Below are positions 7,956 to 13,791 of a stretch of DNA of 13,791 bases, in pieces (the stretch's first letter is position 1; each line of letters starts with the position of its first letter). A model generated the notes under the pieces. It was given only the letters and a program-made list of their open reading frames with translations, had not been told where the DNA came from and ran no database searches. Origin of the DNA: a candidate division WS6 bacterium GW2011_GWC2_36_7 (GTDB lineage Bacteria > Patescibacteriota > Dojkabacteria > SC72); assembly GCA_000991805.1 (NCBI GenBank), contig LBSF01000007.1, positions 1-13,791 of the forward strand, in the 5' to 3' direction. The position numbers and the translations under genes were made by a program.

Positions 7956-8384
7956 CTACCTCATTTGTTTCAATTGATCTTCTAATTGGTTAATAGTCTG
8001 TGCATCATAATTAACTTGGGAAGATGCCGGGACTGCCATACCTGGAGTTACTTGCTGTTGTACAGGCGCATTCATAGACATTGATGGGACTTGTGCTACA
8101 GGTGCGGGATTTTGCTGCATAGGTGCCGCAACAGGAGCTTGTTGGGCAGGAGCCATTACTGGGACTTGTTGTTGAGTATTTCCCTGAGGATTATCGATAT
8201 CCAAATTAAGGAATTTTTCTTCTAAATCAGCAGCTTTTCCTTCTATTTCTAGAATCTTAAGAATTCTTTCTTTTATTCCTGGTGTACCTATGACTCCAAG
8301 TAAAGGAAGTATTTCATTCTTAGCGCTATCCGAGATTGCACTACTTAGGATATATTCTCTGATTTTTAAAGCTTCGGGTGTCAT
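7956..8384 (-). CDS. Unknown protein with helical N-terminus and Gln/Pro/Ala-rich linker
   Basis: I do not recognise this 142-residue protein. Residues 3-62 look like a compact helical domain (MTPEALKIREYILSSAI then KERILKILEIEGKAADLEEKF). Residues about 65-125 are a low-complexity linker rich in Q, P, A, V and M (for example PVMAPAQQAPVAAPMQQNPA). Residues 126-142 look like a short amphipathic helix ending QLEDQLKQMR. It has no membrane segment, no signal peptide and no cysteine. The layout of a small helical domain, flexible linker and terminal helix suggests an adaptor or tethered interaction module, which is inference only. It starts 27 bases after the previous unknown gene, so the two are probably co-transcribed. 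An A/T-only leader replaces a Shine-Dalgarno; its 16 bases at 8394-8409 recur before nusA. Stop is TAG. Confidence 0.8.
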   Translation of the reverse strand: MTPEALKIREYILSSAISDSAKNEILPLLGVIGTPGIKERILKILEIEGKAADLEEKFLNLDIDNPQGNTQQQVPVMAPAQQAPVAAPMQQNPAPVAQVPSMSMNAPVQQQVTPGMAVPASSQVNYDAQTINQLEDQLKQMR

Positions 8385-8393
8385 TATATTGGT

Positions 8394-8409
8394 TTTAATA
8401 ATTTATATT
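8394..8409 (-). repeat. A/T leader motif, copy 1
   Basis: AATATAAATTATTAAA on the minus strand ends 9 bases before the ATG at 8384. An identical 16-mer lies 10 bases before the nusA ATG. It may be a translation-enhancing unstructured leader, or part of an internal promoter since it contains TATAAA. Chance is possible in such AT-rich DNA. Confidence 0.35.
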
Positions 8410-8411
8410 GT

Positions 8412-9182
8412 TTATGCTGCGGTACCGTATGCGCTGACTAACTGAGCAGCCCCTCTTACACTTTCTTGTCTTGCCTTTATATTTCCTCTCCATTCTTCTA
8501 GTTTGTTAATGATTGTAGAGGATTCTATATTATGTTCAGCAATGCTTGCCCCATGACGCACACTCTGGCTTATGTTTTGTACTGATTCAATATTATCATT
8601 AAGTTGTCCTACCCAATCCACAGTAGGTTTCTCAGCTATTTTCGCATCCCTAAGACCACCCAAATTATTAATACTTTCGCCACTAGGAACAAAATCAACT
8701 GCTTCTTTGCCAGATCTAAGATTCCTCTCTCCAAGTTTAACATCTGGAATGAAATATCCACTTCCGGTCGCCCCCCACAGCGACTTTTGAAAGGCGAAAC
8801 TCTCACGAATATCTTTCATAACTAAACTCTTCCCTATTTTTTTCTCCACAGCTGTTAAGAAATCATATACTTTACTTTCAATTTTCATCTTAAGCGTTTC
8901 CTTTGCTGTTTCTTGTAATTCTGTTTTTATACCATTCTCAAAATCAGGATTAATAGCAGATGCTTCCATTGCTAGTCTTTCAATTTCAGCATTTTGCTGA
9001 GTTTCAAAAGCTGCTTCTGCCATATCGTCTTCTCTATCAGGAGCAACATTTCCAAGCATTTCTGGATCGTGGGTAAAATTCATTTCTCCATTTCTTGCAG
9101 CGGCTACAAGACTAGAATTCATTTCATTTGATGATATATTACTTTGATTGTCATCACCTCCCATTTCTGGAGAATTTGGCAT
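8412..9182 (-). CDS. Unknown 256-residue soluble protein between infB and rpsO
   Basis: I recognise no family here. The first 60 residues are polar and probably disordered (MPNSPEMGGDDNQSN and on, with many N, S, D, E). Residues about 62-125 are mostly helical with alternating charge (ETAKETLKMKIESKVYDFLT, AVEKKIGK). A middle part (130-185) has aromatic and Gly-rich stretches, WGATGSGYFIPDVKLGERNL. Residues 185-250 look helical again (VGQLNDNIESVQNISQSVRH, INKLEEWRGNIKARQESV). There is no cysteine, membrane segment or signal peptide, so it is probably cytoplasmic. It lies 64 bases after infB and has its own promoter candidate, so it may be expressed separately. It sits where rbfA usually follows infB, but shows no KH-fold signature of RbfA. 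No Shine-Dalgarno is visible, and the start could also be M7. Confidence 0.8.
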   Translation of the reverse strand: MPNSPEMGGDDNQSNISSNEMNSSLVAAARNGEMNFTHDPEMLGNVAPDREDDMAEAAFETQQNAEIERLAMEASAINPDFENGIKTELQETAKETLKMKIESKVYDFLTAVEKKIGKSLVMKDIRESFAFQKSLWGATGSGYFIPDVKLGERNLRSGKEAVDFVPSGESINNLGGLRDAKIAEKPTVDWVGQLNDNIESVQNISQSVRHGASIAEHNIESSTIINKLEEWRGNIKARQESVRGAAQLVSAYGTAA

Positions 9183-9213
9183 AATAATAGGCAGTAAAAT
9201 TTAATACATGTTT

Positions 9214-9243
9214 AATGTATCACTTTGTACTAAATCTCGTCAA
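9214..9243 (-). promoter_or_regulatory. Putative promoter of the 9182 gene
   Basis: TTGACG (9243-9238) and TACATT (9219-9214) are 18 bases apart. The -10 is preceded by TGA, an extended -10 form also seen at other promoters here. It starts in the end of infB's 3' flank and would give a leader of about 25 bases. Confidence 0.45.
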
Positions 9244-9246
9244 TGA

Positions 9247-10788
9247 TTATTTAACTACCTTGAAACAATATATCTCATCTCCCTCTTGAATATCAATATC
9301 TGCATCCAATTGTATTCCACAATCAAAGCCTGTTTTAGCTTCTGTAACAGTATCTTTGTTGATTCTTAAAGACTTAATCTTTCCACTTCCGAGTATCTCA
9401 TCTTTCCTTACTACATCACACCTACAATCTCTTTTCATTATTCCACTCTCTACTCTACTACCAAATACCTTAGTACCGTTTGATAGTATAAAGACTGTTT
9501 TAACAACAGCTTTTCCAATCTCTTCTTCAACATCCTTTGGGAGGGACATAAGGGAGACAACATCATTAACTTCCTCTAATAGTTTGTAGATAATGTCATA
9601 TGTTCTTACCAACACCTTATTATTCTTTGCATATTCGTTAACCCCATTCTCCATACCTACTTCAAAGCCCAATACAATTGCTCTAGAAAGACTTCCCATC
9701 TCCACATCTCTGAGAGTAATATTCCCTACACCAGATTTAATAATCTTAGCTGTATATCCGTCTTCTTCTATCTTACTTAACGAATTTTTCAATGCTTCAA
9801 GAGATCCTTCTGAGGAACTCTTAACAATTACATTAAAGAATTTGTCATTTGTAACTTCTTGATCACCAAAAAAGTCTTCCAAAGCCTCTTCTTCAGTTAT
9901 TGCCTCAGTTGAAACTTCTTTGTACAAAGACTTAAGGAACTTCTCATCATTCTTTTCCAATACAAACACCTCAGTACCCAACTCCAATGAATTTGAGACT
10001 CCCAATATCTTTCCTCCACAGCCGCCACTTAAAAGACATAGATCTGCATTGTCTTCAGCTATTACTCCTTTAACTTTCTCAATGAAGTATTCCTTCCCTA
10101 TTCTGTATCCAAAGAGATCTCCTTCACAAATATGTCCACTAATTAATGCCAAAGAAGAGACATTTCCTTTTGATTGATCTTTAATTGATTCAAGTACAAA
10201 TGCTTTTCCGATTACTCCCTTTGGTAATTCTTCTCTCTCTTGTAATCCTTCAACCTCTGCAACAAGTAGTATCAAATCCAAAAGTTCAGGAATACCTTTC
10301 CCTGTCTTTCCTGATACTTCTATTACAGGAATTGATCCACCCAATCCTTCTACCTGCATTCCATTACTTACTAGTTCTCTCTTTATCTTGGGAATATCCA
10401 TATCTGGCAAATCACACTTATTAATGACAACGATTGGTTTTGCTGTAGATCTATTTATTATCTCGATTGATTCCTTAGTCTGTGGTTGTACACCATCATC
10501 TGCTGCAATGATTAGTAATACAATATCTGCAATACTTCCACCACGAGACCTCATCAAATCAAAAGCTTCATGACCTGGTGTATCTATGAATGTAATTTTC
10601 TTTCCGTCTTTAACACATACTGTAAATACTGAAACTTTTTGAGTAATACCACCAACCTCACAACCTTGAACATCACTCTTTCTAATGTTATCCAATATTG
10701 TTGTTTTACCATGATCGACATGACCTAAGATCGTCACGATTGGAACTCTCTCGCCTTCTTGAGTTGTATTCTGACTTTTCTTAGACAT
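9247..10788 (-). CDS. infB: Translation initiation factor IF-2, minimal form
   Basis: IF-2 is the GTPase that brings initiator fMet-tRNA to the 30S subunit and promotes 50S joining. At 513 residues it is far shorter than the usual 700-900, because the GTPase domain begins almost at once: G1 GHVDHGKT (22-29), G2 GGITQ (46-50), G3 DTPGHEAF (69-76), G4 NKCD (123-126) and G5 SGK (159-161). The N-terminal N1/N2 extension is absent. The domain II beta-barrel (GKAFVLESIKDQSKGNVSSL) and the C-terminal tRNA-binding C2 domain (near 430-513, GSGKIKSLRINKD and GFDCGIQL) are intact. G4 reads NKCD where most bacterial IF-2 have NKID, still within NKxD. It lies 18 bases after nusA, with AAGGAA six bases before the ATG, so it is in one operon with nusA. 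The start is supported by this Shine-Dalgarno. Confidence 0.96.
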   Translation of the reverse strand: MSKKSQNTTQEGERVPIVTILGHVDHGKTTILDNIRKSDVQGCEVGGITQKVSVFTVCVKDGKKITFIDTPGHEAFDLMRSRGGSIADIVLLIIAADDGVQPQTKESIEIINRSTAKPIVVINKCDLPDMDIPKIKRELVSNGMQVEGLGGSIPVIEVSGKTGKGIPELLDLILLVAEVEGLQEREELPKGVIGKAFVLESIKDQSKGNVSSLALISGHICEGDLFGYRIGKEYFIEKVKGVIAEDNADLCLLSGGCGGKILGVSNSLELGTEVFVLEKNDEKFLKSLYKEVSTEAITEEEALEDFFGDQEVTNDKFFNVIVKSSSEGSLEALKNSLSKIEEDGYTAKIIKSGVGNITLRDVEMGSLSRAIVLGFEVGMENGVNEYAKNNKVLVRTYDIIYKLLEEVNDVVSLMSLPKDVEEEIGKAVVKTVFILSNGTKVFGSRVESGIMKRDCRCDVVRKDEILGSGKIKSLRINKDTVTEAKTGFDCGIQLDADIDIQEGDEIYCFKVVK

Positions 10789-10794
10789 ATTTAA

Positions 10795-10800
10795 TTCCTT
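10795..10800 (-). promoter_or_regulatory. Shine-Dalgarno site of infB
   Basis: AAGGAA on the minus strand lies six bases before the infB ATG, inside the 18-base nusA-infB spacer. It supports the short IF-2 start and argues against a missed N-terminal extension, since the nusA stop is just upstream. Confidence 0.6.
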
Positions 10801-10806
10801 AAATTA

Positions 10807-12054
10807 TTATTCTTCCTTAGCTGCTTCTTCAACAACAGGTGTCTCTTCTACTATGGTTTCTGTTTCCTCTGGTTTTACCTCTTCAGCAACAACTGCCTCA
10901 GCTTCATCCTTCTTTGCTGTTTTCTTTTTAGTGGTTTTCTTCGTTGGTAATACTTCTGGAGCAACTTCATCAGCCATAGGCACGACTACTTCTTCTTCTT
11001 TTCTTACCCCATTTCCAACAATATCAATCTTGAATCCTGTTAACTTCCATGCCAATCTTACATTCTGTCCTTCTCTACCGATAGCTAAGGATAGTTGGTC
11101 TTCATCAACAGTTACAGTTGCTGTTTCTTCACTAATACTTACACCATCAATTTTTGCAGGACTCAATGCATTAGCAACAAACTTTCTTGATTCCTCATCC
11201 CATTCGATAATATCAATCTTTTCCTCACCAATTTCATTCATTACGTTTGCAATACGAATACCTCTCTGGCCTACGCATGATCCAATTGGATCTACACCAT
11301 CCTGATGAGATACAACAGCAATCTTACTTCTAGATCCTGCTTCTCTTGCAACTGCTTTAATCTCTACAACTCCCGATGCAATTTCTGGAACTTCCATTTT
11401 GAAAAGTTCGATTAGGAACTTTGGATCTGCTCTAGATACTATGACTTGAGAATCATCTATGGACTTAAGCAATACTTTGTATCTCTCTCCCAATCTGTAG
11501 AATTCATTAGATATTTGCTCTTCCTGAGGCATTACTGCGGTTGCTTTTCCAATTTCGAAGATTACTTCACCTTTTTGCATTCTTTGCATCAAAGCACTGA
11601 ATACTTCCCCCACCTTATCACTATATTCACTTAACACAGCATCTTTCTCAGATTCTCTCATCTTTTGTAATATGACCTGTTTTGCAGTTTGTGCTGCAAT
11701 TCTTCCGAATTCTTCAGCTGGCATCTCCAATTGAATAGAGTCTCCTGCTTCAACATTTGGAGAGATCATTTCTGCATCAGCTACAGATATTTGCATATTG
11801 TCATCTGCAACCTTCTTTACAACTTCTTTTGTAGCTATGAGTTTAAACTCACCTGTCTCTCTATCTAGTTCTACTGTTAGGTTACTTCCCATTGATTCTT
11901 CCTCGTCTTGAGTGAGATTAAGATCGATGAATTTTTCTTTTTTGTATGCTACCAATATTGCAGATTCTAAGGCTGTAAAGATTTCTTCTTTCTCAATACC
12001 TCTTTCTGAAGATATTTGGTTGATTGCAGAAATAAATTCTGATGTCATTGCCAT
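10807..12054 (-). CDS. nusA: Transcription termination/antitermination factor NusA
   Basis: NusA binds RNA polymerase and nascent RNA, modulating pausing, intrinsic termination and antitermination. The 415 residues show the N-terminal polymerase-binding domain (1-about 140, with EEIFTALESAILVAYKKE), the S1 domain (about 144-210), KH1 (about 240-295, DPIGSCVGQRGIRIANV) and KH2 (about 310-348, LSLAIGREGQNVRLAWKLTG). The two acidic repeats found in E. coli NusA are absent. In their place is a low-complexity tail of about 65 residues, first Lys-rich (TKKTTKKKTAKK, 371-382), then Glu-rich to the end. The start could be M1 or M3; I keep M1. No Shine-Dalgarno is present, only an A/T leader. infB follows 18 bases on. 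rimP, the usual upstream partner, is not in the window. A terminator directly upstream suggests attenuation control. Confidence 0.96.
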   Translation of the reverse strand: MAMTSEFISAINQISSERGIEKEEIFTALESAILVAYKKEKFIDLNLTQDEEESMGSNLTVELDRETGEFKLIATKEVVKKVADDNMQISVADAEMISPNVEAGDSIQLEMPAEEFGRIAAQTAKQVILQKMRESEKDAVLSEYSDKVGEVFSALMQRMQKGEVIFEIGKATAVMPQEEQISNEFYRLGERYKVLLKSIDDSQVIVSRADPKFLIELFKMEVPEIASGVVEIKAVAREAGSRSKIAVVSHQDGVDPIGSCVGQRGIRIANVMNEIGEEKIDIIEWDEESRKFVANALSPAKIDGVSISEETATVTVDEDQLSLAIGREGQNVRLAWKLTGFKIDIVGNGVRKEEEVVVPMADEVAPEVLPTKKTTKKKTAKKDEAEAVVAEEVKPEETETIVEETPVVEEAAKEE

Positions 12055-12064
12055 GGTTTATATA

Positions 12065-12080
12065 TTTAATAATTTATATT
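12065..12080 (-). repeat. A/T leader motif, copy 2
   Basis: The same 16-mer AATATAAATTATTAAA ends 10 bases before the nusA ATG. The matching distance to the start codon in both copies argues for a role at initiation rather than random AT sequence, though the evidence is thin. Confidence 0.35.
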
Positions 12081-12122
12081 TTTTAAAATAGTACTTTCAA
12101 AAAAAAAGGTGAGAATTTTCAT
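12066..12122 (-). CDS. Possible 18-residue leader peptide upstream of nusA
   Basis: ATG 12122-12120 begins an 18-codon frame reading MKILTFFFESTILKNINY and ending TAA, 11 bases before the nusA start. AGGAGG lies six bases before this ATG, the strongest Shine-Dalgarno match in the window, while nusA itself has none. The start codon lies in the 5' arm of the terminator hairpin and the nine-T tract encodes FFF, so translation and termination would interfere. It may be a true attenuator peptide, or the purine-rich stretch may serve only as the hairpin's flank. Confidence 0.3.
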   Translation of the reverse strand: MKILTFFFESTILKNINY

Positions 12123-12129
12123 CCCCACC
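12099..12129 (-). terminator. Rho-independent terminator/attenuator before nusA
   Basis: GGTGGGGAT (12129-12121), loop GAAA, and ATTCTCACC (12116-12108) form a 9-bp stem with two G-T wobbles and a stable tetraloop. Nine T residues (12107-12099) follow at once. It would end transcripts coming from aspS or from the promoter at 12157-12165, just 44 bases before nusA. Confidence 0.75.
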
Positions 12130-12134
12130 CTCCT
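12129..12134 (-). promoter_or_regulatory. Strong Shine-Dalgarno in the nusA leader
   Basis: AGGAGG lies six bases before the ATG of the tiny ORF and touches the first base of the terminator stem. A ribosome bound here would hinder hairpin formation. Confidence 0.4.
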
Positions 12135-12156
12135 CTTTGTATAACTTTCAATTAGT

Positions 12157-12165
12157 AGTATATCA
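12157..12165 (-). promoter_or_regulatory. Extended -10 promoter upstream of nusA
   Basis: TGATATACT is a five-of-six -10 hexamer with an extended TG. TTGGAG lies 18 bases upstream as a partial -35. Transcription would start near 12150 and reach the terminator after about 50 bases, or read through into nusA and infB. Confidence 0.5.
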
Positions 12166-12180
12166 CAAAGCAAATGGAAA

Positions 12181-12211
12181 CTCCAAGCCTGGCTATAGCC
12201 TGGCCTTGGTT
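12181..12211 (-). other. Imperfect GC-rich hairpin
   Basis: CCAAG/CTTGG, CC/GG and GGC/GCC pair around a TATA loop, with one bulged base and one mismatch. No T-run follows on either strand, so it is not a clear terminator. It contains one copy of the 11-base repeat TAGCCTGGCCT. Confidence 0.35.
12196..12206 (+). repeat. 11-base direct repeat, copy 1
   Basis: TAGCCTGGCCT occurs here and again at 12360-12370, bracketing the GC-richer noncoding segment. The second copy is within the end of aspS. Confidence 0.45.
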
Positions 12212-12351
12212 CAGAAAAAGTTCATCTTCTCCCAAACCTTTCTACATAAAGAACAAACACACAACCGTCGTTACAAGCACGAGCCTATTGCCTAAGAGCG
12301 CGAGCTCCCAAGCGGCAGTACAAAAGCATTAGTTATACTTATGAACGAAGG

Positions 12352-13716
12352 TCAGGCCTTAGCCTGGCCTGTTGTGATTTTAGAGAGTAGTTTTCCTAGT
12401 CTGTTTGGGGTATTAGGTAGGTATGTGGTTTCTAGGATACTTCCGAAGTCTAACATCTTCATTACAACTCTTTCCGTACCCATTCCAAATCCACCATGAG
12501 GTGGGCATCCATATTCAAAATATTCGAGGTAATCCTTGAGTTGTCCATCTAATTCCATACCTCTTTCTACTGCATTCTTTTTCAATACATCAATCCTATG
12601 TTCTCTTTGTGCACCTGTTGTGATTTCAAGTCCTTTCCAGAATAGGTCAAAACCCATTGCTATCTTAGGATTCTCAGAATCTCTCATATGGTAGAAGGCT
12701 CTTCTCGCATATGGATAATCTACAACAAAGACAAATTCTGATCCTGTTTCCTTCTCCATTATCTCTCCCATAGCTCTTTCTTCTTCTGGTGAGAAGTCTC
12801 CCGTATCCTTACTTTCTACCCCTGCTTTTGCTAATTTCTCTTTTGCTTCTGCTACGGTTAGGTATGGGAAATCTCCTTCAGGGACCTTTATGTCTATACC
12901 AAAAACTTCTTTTACCTTGTCTCCATATTTTGCTTTTACATCTGCGAGCATTTTCTTAAGCATTTCCTGTTCAAAATGACAGACATCTTTGTATGAATCG
13001 ATATATGCCATCTCTACATCAAAGCTGGTATATTCTGTTAAGTGTCTTGTTGTGAATGATTTTTCTGCTCTGAATACTGGCCCCATATTGAAGACTCTTT
13101 CTAAGTCTGATGCCATTCCCATTTGTTTGTGGAACTGTGGAGATTGAGCTAGGTATGCTTTTCTGTCGAAGTATTTTACTTCGAATACGTTTGCACCTGA
13201 TTCGCTTGCTGCACTGATTACTCTTGGTGCATTGATTTCTACACATCCGTTATCTACACAATATTGTCTGAATGATGCTCCCATTGTGGTAGCTACATCC
13301 ATCATTAATTGGTTTCGTCTACTTCTTAGGTCTACCCATCTGTAGTCTAATCTTTTGTCTAATGCTGTTACATTGTCTACATGCTCCCCTTCGATTGCTA
13401 TTGGTAATGGGGTTTGTGCTAGTGAGTCTATATTTAATGTTTTTATCCCTATTTCATATCCACATGCTACTTGTTTTGCTTCTTTTACTTCTCCTGTTAT
13501 GTCTATTACTGATTCTGCTGTTAGGGTTTTTGCGGTTTTGAATAGGTCTTCGTCTCCAAACCATGCTACTGTTTGTACTATTCCTGATCTGTCTCTTACC
13601 ATTATGAATATGATTTTGCCTTGATCTCTTATGGTATCTACTCTTCCTCTTATTCTAATTATTTGTCCTATGTGTTGTGCTAATTCCCCTATATGAGTTC
13701 TTTCTAGTAATTCCAT
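12352..13716 (-). CDS. aspS: Aspartyl-tRNA synthetase, short archaeal/eukaryotic-like type
   Basis: The enzyme charges tRNA with aspartate using ATP. At 454 residues it lacks the GAD insertion that makes typical bacterial AspRS about 590 long, so it is the AspRS2-like form. Residues about 18-105 are the OB-fold anticodon-binding domain. The class II core has LAQSPQFHKQM (189-199), motif 2 FRAEKSFTTRHLTEYTSFDVE (215-235), GLEITTGAQREHR (362-374) and motif 3 GGFGMGTER (408-416). Motif 2 with TTRHLTEYTS is like the archaeal enzymes. Such AspRS are often non-discriminating, charging tRNA-Asn too, with GatCAB converting the product; this cannot be decided here. The start follows an extended -10 promoter by 35 bases. 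It is the only gene here that ends in TGA. The last codons form part of a 6-bp GC hairpin and of a direct repeat. Confidence 0.94.
   Translation of the reverse strand: MELLERTHIGELAQHIGQIIRIRGRVDTIRDQGKIIFIMVRDRSGIVQTVAWFGDEDLFKTAKTLTAESVIDITGEVKEAKQVACGYEIGIKTLNIDSLAQTPLPIAIEGEHVDNVTALDKRLDYRWVDLRSRRNQLMMDVATTMGASFRQYCVDNGCVEINAPRVISAASESGANVFEVKYFDRKAYLAQSPQFHKQMGMASDLERVFNMGPVFRAEKSFTTRHLTEYTSFDVEMAYIDSYKDVCHFEQEMLKKMLADVKAKYGDKVKEVFGIDIKVPEGDFPYLTVAEAKEKLAKAGVESKDTGDFSPEEERAMGEIMEKETGSEFVFVVDYPYARRAFYHMRDSENPKIAMGFDLFWKGLEITTGAQREHRIDVLKKNAVERGMELDGQLKDYLEYFEYGCPPHGGFGMGTERVVMKMLDFGSILETTYLPNTPNRLGKLLSKITTGQAKA
12353..12371 (-). other. GC hairpin over the aspS stop codon
   Basis: CAGGCC and GGCCTG pair as a 6-bp stem around AGGCTAA, covering the last aspS codons and most of the TGA. 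No T-run follows, so factor-dependent termination or 3'-end protection is more likely than intrinsic termination. Confidence 0.3.
12360..12370 (+). repeat. 11-base direct repeat, copy 2
   Basis: Second copy of TAGCCTGGCCT, inside the aspS 3' end, 153 bases after the first. Confidence 0.45.
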
Positions 13717-13750
13717 GAGTATGGTTTGATTAAATAATCTATATGTGGAG

Positions 13751-13759
13751 ATTATATCA
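13751..13759 (-). promoter_or_regulatory. Extended -10 promoter of aspS
   Basis: TGATATAAT is a perfect -10 hexamer with the extended TG, 34 bases before the aspS ATG. No -35 is recognisable at the usual distance. The predicted leader is about 28 bases. Confidence 0.6.
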
Positions 13760-13791
13760 TAATTATATGGAGGGAGAGATACTAGAAAACG

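Larger units (their letters stand above)
12055..12351. other. Noncoding stretch between aspS and nusA
   Basis: No substantial gene is seen in these 297 bases on either strand. The nusA-proximal part is A/T-rich and holds a promoter candidate, a strong Shine-Dalgarno with a tiny ORF, and an intrinsic terminator. The aspS-proximal part (12181-12351) is richer in G+C (about 46% by hand count over 12241-12360) and contains several short hairpins, but I can match it to no tRNA, tmRNA, SRP or RNase P RNA. Confidence 0.7.

Noticed and set aside
8040..8180. Repeat array or CRISPR-like pattern
   Set aside because: The recurring CTGTTG/TTGTTG-like units are codons of the Q/P/A-rich protein linker with no fixed unit length or spacers.
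10853..11305. Plus-strand Ser/Thr/Phe-rich frame within nusA
   Set aside because: It is the complement of the NusA tail and KH coding sequence, and shows typical shadow composition.
12181..12351. tRNA, tmRNA, SRP RNA or RNase P RNA between aspS and nusA
   Set aside because: No T-loop GTTCRA with a matching acceptor stem, no CCA-type end and no conserved RNase P or SRP core were found. A chance GGTCAGG lies within aspS.
12352..12354. UGA recoded as glycine, as in some CPR lineages
   Set aside because: aspS ends at TGA in the normal place. Reading through adds only about 20 codons of unconserved sequence, and no gene body contains in-frame TGA at a conserved glycine.

Overview
This is an AT-rich, tightly packed bacterial window with short leaders and mostly standard housekeeping genes. 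The cluster nusA–infB–two unknown genes–rpsO–pnp lacks rimP, rbfA and truB. IF-2 has no N-terminal extension, AspRS is of the short archaeal/eukaryotic-like type, and there is a giant cysteine-rich membrane-anchored surface protein. Together these suggest a small-genome uncultured bacterium of the Candidate Phyla Radiation (Patescibacteria), but the exact phylum cannot be fixed from the sequence. Stops are TAA, TAG and one TGA (aspS), so nothing supports UGA recoding.

Layout. Bases 1-574 (minus) hold the 5' part of a small membrane protein with a helical DUF948-like stalk, whose C-terminal half abruptly becomes phage-structural-protein-like with higher GC. Bases 599-3529 (minus) encode a 976-residue N-terminally anchored surface protein. 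From a shared divergent intergenic region (3530-3617), the plus strand carries two 16S rRNA methyltransferase genes (rsmE and an RsmB/RsmF-type m5C enzyme) joined by a TAATG overlap. They converge on pnp with overlapping stop codons. The rest is minus strand, in transcription order: aspS (13716-12352), a 297-base noncoding/regulatory stretch, nusA (12054-10807), infB (10788-9247), two unknown genes (9182-8412 and 8384-7956), rpsO (7822-7559) and pnp (7455-5350).

Functionally the window is a translation and RNA-metabolism block: tRNA charging (AspRS), transcription elongation/termination (NusA), initiation (IF-2), a ribosomal protein (S15), 3' RNA decay (PNPase) and rRNA modification. The two unknown proteins occupy the place where rbfA and truB usually lie.

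Regulatory signals: a consensus sigma70-type promoter before rpsO, several TGN-TATAAT extended -10 elements (aspS, upstream of nusA, rsmE, 9182 gene), a probable leaderless rsmE start, an 11-bp hairpin in the rpsO–pnp spacer, and a Rho-independent terminator just ahead of nusA. That terminator overlaps a tiny ORF with a strong Shine-Dalgarno sequence and looks like an attenuator. Most minus-strand genes lack a Shine-Dalgarno sequence and have an A/T-only leader.
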